Source: Acorus gramineus
Lineage: Eukaryota > Streptophyta > Magnoliopsida > Acorales > Acoraceae
Direction: 5' to 3'
Length of the DNA stretch: 64,000 nucleotides
Assembly: GCA_030737835.1 (NCBI GenBank)
Contig: CM060847.1
Coordinates: forward strand, 26,336,843 to 26,400,842
Shown: piece by piece, positions 22,721-35,358 of the stretch
Position numbering within the stretch: the stretch's first letter is position 1
How the letters are laid out: every line of letters begins with the position of its first letter
Position numbers and translations under genes: made by a program
Notes under the pieces: model-generated
What the model saw: the letters and a program-made list of their open reading frames with translations, nothing else
What the model was told of the DNA's origin: nothing
Databases searched by the model: none

Positions 22721-25700
22721 TGTTATGCCTGTGTTATTTGAAGCTGTTATGCATGTGTCATTTGGAGCCATTTTGGTTAAGCCCTAGTCGCATCTGGGTC
22801 ATTCAGGGCCTTTTTCTTTTTCGATCGGAGTCGATAAAATTTTAGCTTTTAGCCACCTGCCGGAGTTGGAGTACTCTGATTGAAAATCTAACTGCATATT
22901 ATGGGTCCTGGTACCGTTTCCTACTACCCATAAAAATTTCATCAAATTCCGGTAACGTTTTGAAAAATATGCAGTTCTGAACCGTATCCAGGTTTTGAGA
23001 GTTCCTGGTTGGTCGAATAGTGTGAGATATTTTAGGGATGTGGTGACCCTTGGTAACCTTACCCCCACCTTGCTTGGGGATGAAGAAACCATTGGTTATT
23101 TGATATGTGAGTGGGTGAGCCTAACCCTAACCTCACCCCCCTTAAGGTCACCCCTAGGCACTATTTGGGCATGAAAATGACTTTTTTGCCCTCTCTCTCT
23201 CTCCCCCTCTCTCCCATTTCGTGGAACACCTTCTCTCCCTCTCTTGGTCTCTTTTTTTTTCCTCTTTGTGTGTGAAGGAGGAGGAAGAAGCAATTGAGGG
23301 AAAAGATGAAGAAGAAGAACAAGAAAGAGTGAGAAAGGGTGAGTATGTGTTGTTGTTGTTTCTCTTCTCTCTAACCCCTTCTCATGCCCCTTTGCACCCC
23401 TGTTTTCTGCCATGAAGGGCTTGAGGAGATGCTGATGAGGTACGGTGGTGGTAGTGGTGGTGGTGGTTGAGGTGGTCGTGGTGTGTCGAGAACCCCGCAT
23501 CTCCCCATTTCCCTCCCCCTGTTTTGGTAAGGCAACACTCTGTATTTTGAAGATCTCAGTGCATCTAGTATTTAGAGACACATTTTTAGGATTATGTCTT
23601 CATATGATATGATCATCTATGTGTCTAGTTGTTATATATGAAATTTGGTCTCATTATGATATCTGTGGTGTAAGTTAGAACCTGTTTTGCATGGCCTGTC
23701 CAGATTCACGTAGGAATTGACCTGCTTTTGGAAATAGTTTATTTTGGGTTTGTAGAGGCAAAATTAGGTTCTAATGTCTTCATGGATTATGATCCCAGCA
23801 TATCAGAGAATGTGCACGTTTTATTGCATAATTTTTGGAAGTGTATTGGGTGCTGTGGAGATCAATTAGTAGGGCTGGTTGCAGCAGGTTTGGCAGTTTT
23901 GTTTGGTTGAGTGTCAAGGAGTTGTTTGCATGTGTCTTGTGTGATAATATGGAAGTATCAGGGGTTAGGGTCTTCATGAAGTAGGCTTATATGTGTGATA
24001 GGAGGTTCCATAATTTAATTATGGATCATTGGTTGTGTTTTGCAGATCTCGTAGACCGGACGCGCGGCGATCCGGGTATCGGTGAGTGGTTTGATCCAAC
24101 CCTTCGGGAAGCGTTGGATGCACGTAGTCGTGCGTCGCGCATCCGTTGGGCACCCTGACTATACTACTTAATTAGATAAGTAGTATGGTCATGTCTAACT
24201 CATAATATGTTAGATATCTTGCATGCTAGGCTTATATTGCATGTATTATATCCATGTATGAATGACTGTATCGCATGCACCCCTCTAGTATGGGCATGTA
24301 TTCTGTAATGTGTATAGATGTATAAAATATGGCATGCCTTAGGTAGTATTGTAATACTACTCCCACCATATTAATTGGAATATCCAGCATGATTAAGACT
24401 GGGTTAATAACGGGCACCTGCCTAATATTCCCTTGCGATAAGACTCGAGGGCGTGGTGTAGTTGTTGCACCCATGCTAATGGGGCAAGGCTATGACCAAC
24501 TTCATGAGATGATGATCTCTCTCGCCCTCTCCCTCTGTACAAACTAAGTAAGTAGATGCGATTTCCTACTAGACTCAGGTTCGTTTGGAATATTGGCATG
24601 CACCTGTTAAGTGCGCGAGATTTGCACTTGACCCTTACCTTTTAAGTTGGTGATATCCAACGCATGCTTAAGTTAGGCCTTGTGTGTTTATGTGATTAAT
24701 GGCCATGTATGCATGTTGTATGATTTATTATGATGTAAATCCATGTTAGGGAGTATCCCTATAATTATTTGATAGGTTATCGTGCATGTAGTTTATGTAC
24801 ATAACTAAGATATATTTCTCCTAGATATATATGCGCATGTTAAAACTGATTAGGCCTATCTGAAATAGGTGTGGGCATGACTCGTTGTTGGGTTATACCT
24901 TATTATTTAGAGCGCTAGCTATGTAATCGCCCCCGTGCATCCGAGCGATGCACTCGTTTGGAATTCAGGAGAATTCATTATCTTATCGGTTTTGTTAAGT
25001 CGGTAGTTGTGGCATTAAGCTAGGCCTACCCGTGTTAGGCGTGTATATGAACCGCCTGTTGGGTTATGTGCCTTGGGATTATTTCTGCGTGAGAGCAGAG
25101 GCAACCCCCCTTGTGTTCGAGCGACACAACCATGTGGGAGTACAATAGTATTTGATATCATCGATATGTGATTATTGAGAGTAGTGTTATTTCCATTGGA
25201 TTCGCTTTGTGGACATGGAATGTTTACTCCCAATGTTGTCCGTGTTGAAGAGGCCCGGGTTGTAGCTGTCCTAACAGAGGGCTCCCATCCGTAGGTACCA
25301 CCGATGCGTTCGGGAGCGTACTGATCGTGAGAGTGTACCAGGTAGAGGCTACCCGGGAGAGGGCTAACGAATGATATTGCGAGCGTGGAATTGTTCTCCC
25401 CTTCGTTGGATCCGATGTAGGAAATTCCCGGTGTTGGAAAAGCTATCCTGATAGAGGGCTCCCATCCGTAGGTACCACCGATAAGTTTGGAAGCGTACTG
25501 ATCGTGGGAGTATACTAGATAGAGGCTAACCGGGGAAAGGGCTACCGGTGGACCAAGGGTGTAGAGGAGTCTAATCTCTCCAAAAGTCCTATGTCACCTC
25601 TAAAGGGTGAGGGTGAGGATGAGGTGAAGACACGTCGCCGCGAGACCCATTCGTTGTTCGTCCGTTCCCATAGTTGTTGGGTTCGGTCTCGTATCGATGT

Positions 25701-26505
25701 TCAAAGATATTGTTGGGCAGTTATCTCGATGTAGATGATCCAGTAGTGTTGTGTAGACCAGTAATTCTGGGTCTCTACGACCAACGGTATGGTCTCTCCC
25801 TAAAAGTCCCAAGAGACTTCCTCCGGGAGTGAGGGGGAGGGTGAGGGTGAGGTTGGTGATCTAGTAGAATTGTGTAGACCAGTAATTCCGCGTCTCTTCG
25901 ACCAACGGTATGGTCTCTCCCCAAAAGTCCCAAGAGTCTTCCTCCAGGAGTGAGTGTGAGGGCGAGGTTGGTTGCGCCGCCGCGTGACCTTGTTATCCAT
26001 TGGGTTTCCACCCATGTTTTTCCTTGGAAGGAAATTGTTTTAGTATTGAACTGTTGTATGGTGATTGGTTTTCAGCCACTCACTGAGCTTGTAGCTCACC
26101 CCTCGCATACTGTTTCTTTTCAGGGGCAGTGTTGGGCGTGGAGCTGGAGCTTTCCTGTGGCGTGGTCTTATGGGCGTGGAGCGTTCTTCCAGCGAGTGGC
26201 GAGTGTGAGGTTGTCAGTAGTCCTAGAGTCATTTTATGTATTGTAAATCGTGCATGTGGCACAGGTTGTATTTTATTTGGACTAGGCTTGGCTCTCAGAG
26301 GACAGTGATTGTGTATTCGAGTCTGTAATAATGTTTTTGGTTTACAGACATTGTTGATAACTTATGCTTACGCTTTTCAGTCAGTTATCATTATCATTGC
26401 TTTGCCACCTTGTGTGTTGTTGTTGGAGTCTTTGTTGACCTCAGGTATTGATAGCTGATATTTCATTATTGCCACGTCTCGGGGACGGCCGCCCTGGGCA
26501 TGACA
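22721..26505 (+). mobile_element. 5' LTR of element E1 (family B, copy B3), 3.8 kb
   Basis: Starts TGTTATGCCTGTG, with its first 24 bases duplicated in tandem (22721-22744, 22745-22768). Ends GCCGCCCTGGGCATGACA. A tRNA-Met primer site follows 5 bases later, which proves this is a 5' LTR. Features: U3 with ATTCCGGTAACG; GGTAAGG donor at about 23527; AT-normal intron-like stretch (no GCG tract, unlike families A and C); conserved block 24046-24081; diverged repeated segments 25240-25960; CACTGAGC...CAG motif 26080-26123. Upstream base run AGAAA (22716-22720) is the candidate target duplication, but its partner is not seen. Confidence 0.88.
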
Positions 26506-29012
26506 AAAGTTGGTATCAGAGCCTGGTCCTGTCAGAGCCTAAGTCTAGTCGTATAGATGATGAGTCGTAGGATTGCCATCCGAGTACTCTTGTTTTAGAA
26601 GTATATCTTAGGTTGCTGACATGCCTCCTCGCATCCATTGACGTGGACGTGACCCCCCTAAACCCACCCTTAAGTTGTCAACTGGGTCGACTGAATAGGG
26701 TCAGTTGTTGGATCCCTTGTGGAGGGATTAAGGCTTGGGTAGGAGATTCCAGCCCAGTAGTATGATAGTGATGAATTGGTCGCAATTTCTAAGGTATGAA
26801 TTGCGTCTCGATAATGGAGCTTCTTTCCCGTGCATCGGTATTGCTGGTAACCATTGAGTTCGCGTGCAGCGCCAGTTTCAAGTTTTGAGGATGTGGCGTA
26901 TTGCTCATTAAGGGGTGATGTCTTCTTCCAGCCTTCCTACTCAGGATTAAGGGGCCTTGCGGGGTCATCGTTGAGACCCGGGCTAGGGTACTCCGTGTTC
27001 CTTGTTTGGTTGTCGGGATATCCTATATCGGGACCTCATGGTGCCCTCCCAAGGTTCTTTTCCCAGTCAAGGAATACCTATGAAGCATCTAATTGATGAT
27101 TGATTTTTTCTCTCACTTGGAAGGTGCTGTAGCGAGTGGTGATGCGTACGATCGGGATTGGGTACATCCTATTGTAGCTTGGTGGGTGATTGCTTGTGGA
27201 CTGGGTTCCATAGTGGCATCTGGAGTCGCTTCGATATATCATTGTGCGTTGTAGCTGCCCGGTTGAGGCCAGAGCCCTGTGAGGTGCTCCCATATACTAT
27301 GCTTGTTGGTGCGCCCATATGGCAGAGATAGTGGGCTTGGGAGGCTACCAGGTAGAGGCCACACCGGGAGAGTGCTACTGGATGATGTCGAGAGCGTGGA
27401 CTCCCCGTGATGAATCTGCCCATTGAGTGCAGGATGCTGGAGTTCCAATGGTTATAGTTGAGCGACCTATCTCTGGCGGCATGTGAAGCACAGTTGTGGA
27501 TACTGTCGCATTTTGCCCCACATTGGTCGCAAATAAGGAGACACGATGTTAACCTTCGTGATGGGACTTAACCGCCTTATCAGATAGATGACATCGCATA
27601 GGCATTGTCGAGGTTCGACGATCGCTTATTGCGTGTCTTGTGGATTAAGTGCGGTTGAGCGGCTTACCAAGCGTGTAAGTGTCATCATGAGTGCCAGCCA
27701 TGCTCCAGGAGCAGAATCTGGACTTAATTGTTCGAGGTGTTGTTTTGATCTTCCCGTGAGGGTTGAAGATCAGGTACCCCTTGCTGTGAATTGATGATCT
27801 ATTTGACCAGCTCTGGGAGCGGGTGTCTGCTATTAGATTGATCTTTGCACAAGGGTACCACAAGTTGGAGATCCGGGAGTTCGACATCCTGTAGATGGCC
27901 TTTCATGACCATTTCGGGCACTACGAGTTTTAAGTACTGCTGTCGGGGTTGATGAATGCGCCGGATGCCTTCGTGGATCTCAAAAGTTTTATTGGGCCTC
28001 CATGGACTACTTTGAGGTAGTCTTCGTTGAAATTGCTAGTAGCGAGATGTGAAAGCGATGGGTAACCTTGTTTCTCCTGGTTGGCATGCCCTCAGGCAAA
28101 GTTTGAGAATCATCATCGCGTTGGAAAGCGTTAGTCCATGGAGATTCCTCAGTGGGCGTGGGAATGGGTTATCAGGGATTGTTGCGGACTCGCTAATGTC
28201 ACGTTCGGGTCACGACGCCGTCTAGGTGATCATTGACCGACTGACTAAGTCCGCGCTTCCCTCCCTAATCCGACTGATTGAGTCTCTGGACTCCTTGACG
28301 TAGGTTTCCACCTTCGCAATTGTTCGTCTTCATGGCACTCCGGTCGACGCTATTTCAGGTTGAGACGCGAGGGTTACTTTAAGGTTGTGGCACAGCCTTG
28401 GCAGGCTTTGGCGCGAGCCTCCATCTAAGTGCAGCGTTTCATCGCCGAGGAATGGCCAAGCAAGAGGATGATTCAGACCTTGGAGGACATGCTAAGTGCC
28501 TGCGTGCTCGATGGTAAGGGCAGTTGGGTAAGGCACCACCCATTTGTTGGGGTATGCCTACAAAACGACTGCCATTCGAGCATCCAGATGGACCTGAAAA
28601 GGCACTCTACAGGCGCAATTTTATACCTCCCTTGGGTTGGGATGGTTGAGGAGCGCCAGTTGGAGGGGCCACAAGTTATTTATTTGACCATGCAGTGGCC
28701 AGGTTGGTTCATGTGTGCATCTGCACCTCCCAGAACCGATAGAAGGGCTACGCAGGTTATCGATGCTAGGAGCATACCTTCGGGTTTGGCGACCATGTTT
28801 TCCTGAAGGTGTCCCAGTTTAAGGGTATTCGATGTTTCGACGTTCGGGGCAAGCTGAGTTGGCCCTTCATCAGACCGTTTCTCGTCATTGAGTGGATTGG
28901 GGAGGTGGCTCGTCATGTAGCCTTTCCCCCACAGCTGGCTCATGCCCATGACGTCGTCCTTGTCTCATGGCTGAGGCATTATATCCACAATCCTGCTCAG
29001 TCATTCCGTTCG
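26506..29012 (+). pseudogene. Degenerate internal region of E1 (gag start, RT and integrase scraps)
   Basis: A gag-like start MPPRIH at 26621 is stopped after six codons. At 27790-27985 the reading IDDLFDQLWERVSA...YHKLEIRE recalls chromovirus reverse transcriptase, but the YxDD region is missing. Integrase pieces follow in order: a core scrap (about 28120-28260, with IIDRLTKSA in another frame), MIQTLEDMLSACVLD at about 28465, and the C-terminal VSQFKGIRCFDVRGKLS with IGEVARHVAFPPQLAHAHDV at 28806-29003. A normal gag-pol needs about 4.5 kb, so this is a deletion derivative, and stops occur throughout. Parts (26950-27070; 27325-27420) are LTR-like modules. It ends by an illegitimate junction into LTR sequence. 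The same internal region occurs inverted at 35345-37948. Confidence 0.8.
26511..26522 (+). other. Primer binding site of E1 (tRNA-Met)
   Basis: TGGTATCAGAGC, complementary to the 3' end of initiator tRNA-Met and the usual primer of plant chromoviruses and many copia elements. It lies 5 bases after the LTR end GACA. Confidence 0.92.
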
Positions 29013-29136
29013 ATCGTGGGAGTATACCAGGTAGAGGCTAACCAGGGAAAGGGCTACCGGTGGACCAAGGGTGTAGAGGAGTCTAATCTCTCCAAAAGTC
29101 CTATGTCACCTCTAAAGGGTGAGGGTGAGGATGAGG
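29013..29136 (+). mobile_element. Fragment of the 3' LTR of E1
   Basis: Matches 25500-25622 of the 5' LTR (TACCAGGTAGAGGCTAACC-type sequence, then CTCTCCAAAAGTCCTATGTC). The 5' part of this LTR and the end of the internal region are deleted. Element E2 begins at 29137 inside it. Confidence 0.75.
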
Positions 29137-30664
29137 TGTCACGCCCCAGGCGTCCCCAAGACGTGGCAAAGATAATATAATATCAGCTATCAATACGTGA
29201 GGTCAATAAAGACTCCAACAACAATACACAAGGCGGCAAAGCAAGATAATGATAACTGACATGAAAAGCGGAAGCATAATATATAAACAATGTCTGTAAA
29301 TCAAAAATATTATTACAGACTCGAATACACAATCACTGTCCTGTGAGAGCCAAGTCTAGACTCTTGGGAGACTCTTGGGACTTCTGGAAGAGATTTAGAC
29401 TGCTCTACACCCAACGAAGGGGAGAACAATTCCCACGCCCGCAACATCATTCGTTAACCCTCTCCCGGGTAGTATCTACAACCCGATCTCCTCAACTCAC
29501 CGCTCTACACCCTTGGTCCGCCAGTAGCCCTTTCCTCGGGTAGCCTCTACCTGGTATACTCCCATGATCAGTACTCGTCCGAATGCATCAGTGGTACCTA
29601 CGAATGGGAGCCCTCTGTCAGGACAACTAAACCCGAGAAGTTCCTACATCGGATCCAACGAAGGAGAGAACGATCCCATGTTCGCAAAGCGAACCCAATG
29701 GAAAACAACTACTCTCGATACTCACTTATCGAGATATCAAAACACAGGCATGACAATAATCAACACACTTATATTAACCTTAAAGTAGTCATAGTCCCTA
29801 TACGGGAGTAACTACACAAGTTAGAGGGTCGTAACATCGCCGACCCATCCCACCCTCACCCCTTTTAGCTGGGGGACATGGGCCCTTTCAGACTAGACCG
29901 CTCTCCACCCCTGGTCCACCCGGTAGCCTCTCCCACACTCCGTAGCCTCTACCTGGTATACTCTCACTATCAGTACTGTCCGACGCATCGGAGGTACCTA
30001 CGGACGGGAGCCCTCTGTCAGGTGGATCAGCTTTCCAACGCCGGGGAGTCCCTACATCGGATCCAACCAAAAGGAGAAGACATCCTACTCTCGCGTATAC
30101 GATCCTCTTGGATCCGTCGACAACGATTTCTAACACTACTAATGTCATGAATTCTCAAGAATTCCTCCAGGGCGCATAACTCAGATGCGGGGAAACATAT
30201 ATTATAACAGCAAGGTTATAATATTCTCTAAGGAATTCTTATAACAATATATGCACATTTGATTTAAATAAATTAAACTAAATGGGAAACATGCATAGAT
30301 AGGGGATTTCCAATCAAGGGACATGGTGTCTAGGCATGTATGGGCCTCTATACATGATATATGAGTGCATATCCCAAGCATACAAGGTCTAATGTGGCAT
30401 GGTTACATCATATAAATCATGCATTTCATAGTTTTTCATACTATATCTAGGGGGCCCCTCCCATCGATGCACGACATGCGTCTATGCGGGTCCAGCGCAT
30501 CCCTAGAGAGGGGGGGGGGGATTGGAATCGAACCACTCACCTTACAACTCGGGACCTCGCGCATCCCATCCGATGAGATCTGCAAGGTAGGGGCATCCAA
30601 TTTGGTGAGTAAGAACACAATTTACACATAGAAATCATTAGAAATCCCAAATACTCGGACAAGC

Positions 30665-31185
30665 ATGCATACGGACTCGCACGCATGCGAGCACGCACGT
30701 ACGCACGCGAGTCCGAGTGCCCCAACACCTACTCGAACCCTCGGGCAGCCACACGCATGGCCCCCCCGCACGCGCATGCACGAATGCGCACGCACGCACC
30801 AGCCCCAGCACCTTCGACGCACTGCCGCGCGCCTGCCCGCGCGCCCAGACGCGCTGCCGCGCGTGCCCGTGCGTACCGCCCATCTAGCCCAGCGCGCCCT
30901 CGCAGAAGCCCCGCGCACGCCCCAGCACGCGCACGCACGCGCGCACGCGCACTGGTCCCCAGCCCCGCGCCTAGGCGCATGCCCAGGCGCACTGCACCGT
31001 GCGCGCGCACTCCCGCGCGCACCCCCACTGGCGCCAGCACCTGCGCGCACCCGCGCGCCCACTCCGCGCGCACCCGTGCACTCGCGCGCACGCACCCGCT
31101 CGCGTCTGCCCGCCCGTCTGCGCCCTGCTGCACCCACCTACGCGCACGCCTGCGCGCACACGCGCGCAGACAACTCCCAATGCGT
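30665..31185. repeat. GCG-rich tract in LTR C1
   Basis: Same type as 19808-20300, inverted. It generates long meaningless frames on both strands. Confidence 0.85.
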
Positions 31186-32204
31186 GCCCAGCCAACCCTA
31201 ACCCCATTTTAACCCTTCCCAACCCCTCACACACACCCTAACACATCTACCCTGTTATATATGTGTCACTTTTAACCTTCTGGTAACCATTGGACCATTC
31301 TGGCAGTTTTTCTGTTTTTTTCGTTTTTTGTCGGAACCGCTAAAATTTCGGGCTTTTAGCTATCGCCCTATGATTGAGGGCTCCGATTAAAAATTTAACT
31401 GCATATTATGTGTCATGGGGCCATTCCAAGCCGCTCACGAAAATTTTGTCGAATTCCGGTAACGTTTCAGAATTTCACAGTTCCGGGGCGTATCCGGGTT
31501 TTGACCGAGCGAGAAGTCATTGGGAGAGTTGACTTGGTCAAAGTGGGCCCATAGACTTCGTCAACCCCTTTTGTTTTTATTTGTGGTTGGGTTGACCCAA
31601 GTCAAATCCCACTTAAAGCATCCTAATCCTCTCCTAACCCTAGTTAGGCTAATCTAAGTGGGGATTACCTTATTTAAGTGAGCAAGATATTTGCCCCCCA
31701 CTATTCATCTTCTTCTCCATTTGATTTTCTCTCTCTCCCTCTCTCAAAAACCTTCTTTTGACCTAGTTAGAGAGCTTGGACCTTAAAACCCAAAGAAGAA
31801 AAAGGTAAGGGGAGCTCCCGATCTATCCACCGGTGGTTTCGGATTCGAGTTCCGACGAGTTTGACCCCCTCTAATCCCCTCTTTTCTCCTCCGATTTCAG
31901 CCCTTCTTTGGCTAGGAGGAGATCTAGGTGGTGGTGGTCCTTGTGGAGGTATTTCGGTGCTCGAAGAGCTCCCGGTTCCCTTCCCTTCTCTTCCTCTCCT
32001 AGGGTAAGGTTTATTTCCTTCCTTTCTTGCTTACATGCTTGTTTAGGAGGTGTTTTTGAGTGTGGGTGGCTATTGGTGGCGGTTGAAGGCGGTTGGAGGC
32101 GGTTGGAGGCTTTTGGTGGCCGTCGGAGTGGTGGTTGGCCGGCTCGGGCAGGATGGCAGACTGTCCCGGGTAGGCTGGTACCACAGGCAGCAGGCAGCAG
32201 AGCA

Positions 32205-32790
32205 GATGGCAGGGCGCGCGAGCGCGTGCGCGCGGGTGTGCGCGCGGGCGTGCGCTCGGGTGGAGCAGGAGTGGGCGCTGGGTGCTGGGCGTGGGCGCTG
32301 GGCGCGGGTGCTGGGCGCTGGGCGCTGGCGGGCGCAGTCGGGCGTGCAGTCGCGCGCGGGTGCGCGTGGAGTGGTCGCGCAGGTGCGCGCGGGTGCTGGC
32401 GCGAGCGGGGGTGTGCGCGCGGGCGTGCGCGCGGGTGCGTGTGGGCTTGCGCGCGAGCGTGCGTGCGCGCGGGTAGGGCACTGGGCACTGCGCCTGGGTG
32501 CGGGGCAGGGCGCCTGGGCATGCGCCTGGGCACGGAGCTGGGGACCAGTGCGTGCGCGTGCTGGGGCGTGCGCGCAGTGCGTGCGGGGGCGCGCTTGGCT
32601 GGACGCGCGGTGCGCGCGGGCGCGCGCGAGCGGTGCGCGGCAGGCGCGCGGCAGTGCGCCGATGGTGCCGGGGTGTGTGCGCGCGTGCGCATTCGTGCGT
32701 GTGCGTGCGGGTGCCCGTGCGTACGGTTGCCCGGGGGTTCGGGAGTGAGTCGGGGTGCTCGGGCTCGCGTGCGTACAGGCCGTATGTACG
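32205..32790. repeat. GCG-rich tract in LTR A5
   Basis: Patterns such as GTGCGCGCGGGCGTGCGC. It is so poor in A and T that a frame stays open from 31908 to 33014 across the whole leader, tract and conserved block. Confidence 0.85.
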
Positions 32791-33674
32791 CTTGTCCGAG
32801 TGATGTGTATTTTAATGTATTTTTGGATTTATTTGTGTGTTATACTCACCAAGTTGGTTACCCTATTTTGCAGATCTTGACGGATGGTCGCGCGACGACC
32901 CGACTATCAGTGAGTGGGACAATCCAACCCAGTTGGGAGGTGCTATACGCACTTGGGCGTGTACCGTCCTCCCCTGGGGCACCATGGGTTTATATTAACT
33001 GTTGTAATGTGTAATCCATGCAAGCATGATAATTATGTAGTATGCATGCTACCCTAGACTTTGTATGTTAGGGACTTGCACCCTTAGGATATGTGTAAGA
33101 GCCGTGCATCCTGTCACCTTGTTATCATGCTAGGAAGCCTCGGCCTATGCATGTGTCATACTAGTTTAATTTGTTAAATTAAATGCCAGAATATGTTTAA
33201 TTGCATGCCTTAGATAATATTATAGGGAGGGGCCTTGCGAGGTCAACATTGAGACCCGTGCTAGGGTACTCCGTGTTCCTTGTTTGGTTGTCGGGATGTC
33301 CTATATCGGGATCTCACGCTGCCCTGCCAAGGTTCTTTCCCCCGGTAATATTCCAACCTCTTATTTTATAATATCTGTTCCCCGCATCTTGGTTATGCAC
33401 CCTGGTGGAATTCTGAGGAATTCATGACATTAGAGTTGTTGAGATGTGTGTTGTCAGCGGATCCGAGTGGATCATATGCGATGGATAGGCTGATCTGTTC
33501 CCTTCGTTGGATCCTTTAGAGACTACCCCGGCTAGAGAGACTGTCCCGTGCAGGGGCTCCCATCAGTAGGCACCTCCTGATCTTGGACTCGGACTGTGCT
33601 GAATGTGGGAGTGGCCAAACAGCCTACGGAGTGGGGAGAGACTATCGGTGGACCAAGGGCGACCATCAGCCTAG

Positions 33675-33910
33675 TCAGTCCCAATATCATATGTCACCTA
33701 TTGAGGGGTGAGGGTGAGGGTGTGATGGGTTGGCGATGTAGCGACTCACTGGATTGTTAGTCCCAATATCCTATCTCACCTATTGAGGGGTGAGGGTGAG
33801 GGTGTATGATTGTGTATGGATGATTATCAGGCTAATAAGTCCCAATATCCTATGTCACCTATTGAGGGGTGAGGGTGAGGGTGTAGTGGGTTGGCGATAG
33901 CGACCCACTG
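33675..33910 (+). repeat. Three 75-80 bp tandem repeats in LTR A5
   Basis: Each unit starts AGTCCCAATATC and contains GGGTGAGGGTGAGGGTGT, two of three also GGGTTGGCGAT. LTR A2 has four units and A1 two. Confidence 0.85.
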
Positions 33911-35344
33911 GCCTGTATTGCTGTTGCCATTTTGTGGCTTTTAATAATGAGATTGTGGATTAATAAGATCTGGTAGTTAATATATATTGTGATGCATGGG
34001 TTGTGCTGTTCACTGAGCGTGTGGCTCACCCCTCGCATAATATTTTTCTCCAGTGTCATCTGAGTCGGATCTGGAGGAAGAGCTCCCGAGGGACTTCATC
34101 AGTAGCGGAGTAGCGCAACGTCCCACGAGTATCAGAGGCTATCAGCATCCCTTTTGCTTGTATGTATTATATTCCGTGCTTGGGCACGCGTTTGTGTTGT
34201 ATTTGGATGTCTTTGTATATATTGGCTCTCACAGGACAATTGATTATGTATCGAGTCTGTAATATGTTTTGGATTACAGATTCAGTCTTTTAGCTTCCGC
34301 TATTGGTGTATATATCATGTCAGCCCTGCTTTTGTTGTCTTTGTTGTCATTTTAGCTGTTGTGTGAGTATATTATTGAACTCCTGTTACTGATATCATAT
34401 ATACACTTGCCGCGTCCCGGGGTCGGCCGGCCCTGGGGAGTGACATACCCAACATGCATGACCCTCCCAACAAAACCTAAGCCATAAAAATCAAGAAAAG
34501 AAGGGGAAAGGCTCACCTTTGGAGGGGAAATGGAAGGGGGAGGTTCGGGGGCCCTCGACGCACCCGCAACCACCTCAACCGCCACCACCACTACGACCAC
34601 CTCCTCAGCCTCTCCTCAGCCTCCTTTTTGGCTGCAAATCAGGGGGGAAGGATCATGAGAGGGAGCTTGAGAGAAGAGAGGACAAACAACAACAACAACA
34701 CTTACACAAAGATTCACCATCACTTCCTCCTCCACCTTCTCCTTCTCTTTGGGGACTAAACACAAACACTTGGGGGGCTTTGTGTGTGAAAGAGAGAAAG
34801 GGAGCTCAAGATGTAGGCGTGGAAGTGAGAGGGAGAGAGAGAGAGGAGATATTTGTTGCACACAAATATCTAAAGAGGGGTGGAAATGACCAAATCATCC
34901 TTTGACTTGAAATTCTGTACAAGCTTTACTAGAACAGCCATAACTTCCTCGATATAGCTCCGAATTGCACAATTCCAATTCCGTTGGAAATCCACGAAGA
35001 TTATCTACAACTTTTATGTTTATGCCAAGATCAAATAATATCTCCAGCTATTCCGAAATTAGAGCTAAACATAGAGAAGGGCTGCTGCCAGAATTTTCAT
35101 CCCCGGGGTATACTTGGAAAAATACCCATAACTTTTACTACAGGAGTCCAGTTGACCTAATTCCACTTTTGTACGAAAGCTAACTGAAAACTGGACATCT
35201 CATAATAAAATCATATTTAAACCTCTTCATCTTGGATTTTAACGAAATCAAATCCAAATACCAAATTGGAAATACATAACTTCGAGGAAAAAATTATGTA
35301 GCCAAATTTTCAATCAAAGTGCTCCAAATGACACAGGCACAACA

Positions 35345-35358
35345 TTCTTCCCCCCTTA
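35345..35358 (-). other. Polypurine tract of E2
   Basis: On the minus strand TAAGGGGGGAAGAA directly precedes the LTR start TGTTGTGCC. This fixes E2's orientation and shows that C1 is its 3' LTR. Confidence 0.8.

Larger units (their letters stand above)
31253..34445 (+). mobile_element. Solo LTR, family A (copy A5), 3.2 kb
   Basis: TGTTATATATGTGTCACTTT at the start and CCCTGGGGAGTGACA at the end. Perfect target duplications TACCC at 31248-31252 and 34446-34450. The uninterrupted family C LTR (19745, GTTGGGTAGATG) shows the empty site. Contains a W/R-rich leader peptide (SRWWWSLWRYFGARRAP, about 31915-31965), donor GGTAAGG at about 32002, GCG tract 32205-32790, conserved block 32874-32909, the shared 120-bp module 33225-33346, three 75-bp repeats 33675-33910 and the CACTGAGC...CAG motif 34011-34053. 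Confidence 0.93.
29137..35344 (-). mobile_element. 3' LTR of element E2 (family C, copy C1), interrupted
   Basis: On the minus strand it starts TGTTGTGCCTGTGTCATTTG at 35344 and ends GGGGCGTGACA at 29137. A polypurine tract lies immediately before its start, so this is a 3' LTR. Family A solo LTR A5 (31253-34445) is inserted in it; without A5 it is about 3.0 kb. It holds the leader peptide frame with GASRAP, a GTGAGC donor at about 34520, a GCG-rich tract (30665-31185) and the conserved 39-nt block (30541-30579). The CACTGAGC motif is missing because of a deletion near 29360. Confidence 0.88.

Noticed and set aside
26506..26530. Possible tRNA-Met gene
   Set aside because: Only the primer binding site sequence is present, directly after an LTR; there is no cloverleaf.
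30622..31241. Several overlapping frames of 130-180 residues on both strands
   Set aside because: GCG tract of LTR C1; low-complexity translations.
31908..33014. Long 368-residue frame rich in Arg, Ala, Gly and Cys
   Set aside because: It spans the GCG-rich tract of LTR A5, where A and T are nearly absent and stops cannot occur; overlapping frames on both strands are equally open. Only the first 30 or so residues show conserved sense.
33675..33910. Interstitial telomere-like repeat
   Set aside because: TGAGGG occurs only two or three times per unit and is embedded in a longer LTR repeat; it is not the plant TTTAGGG array.
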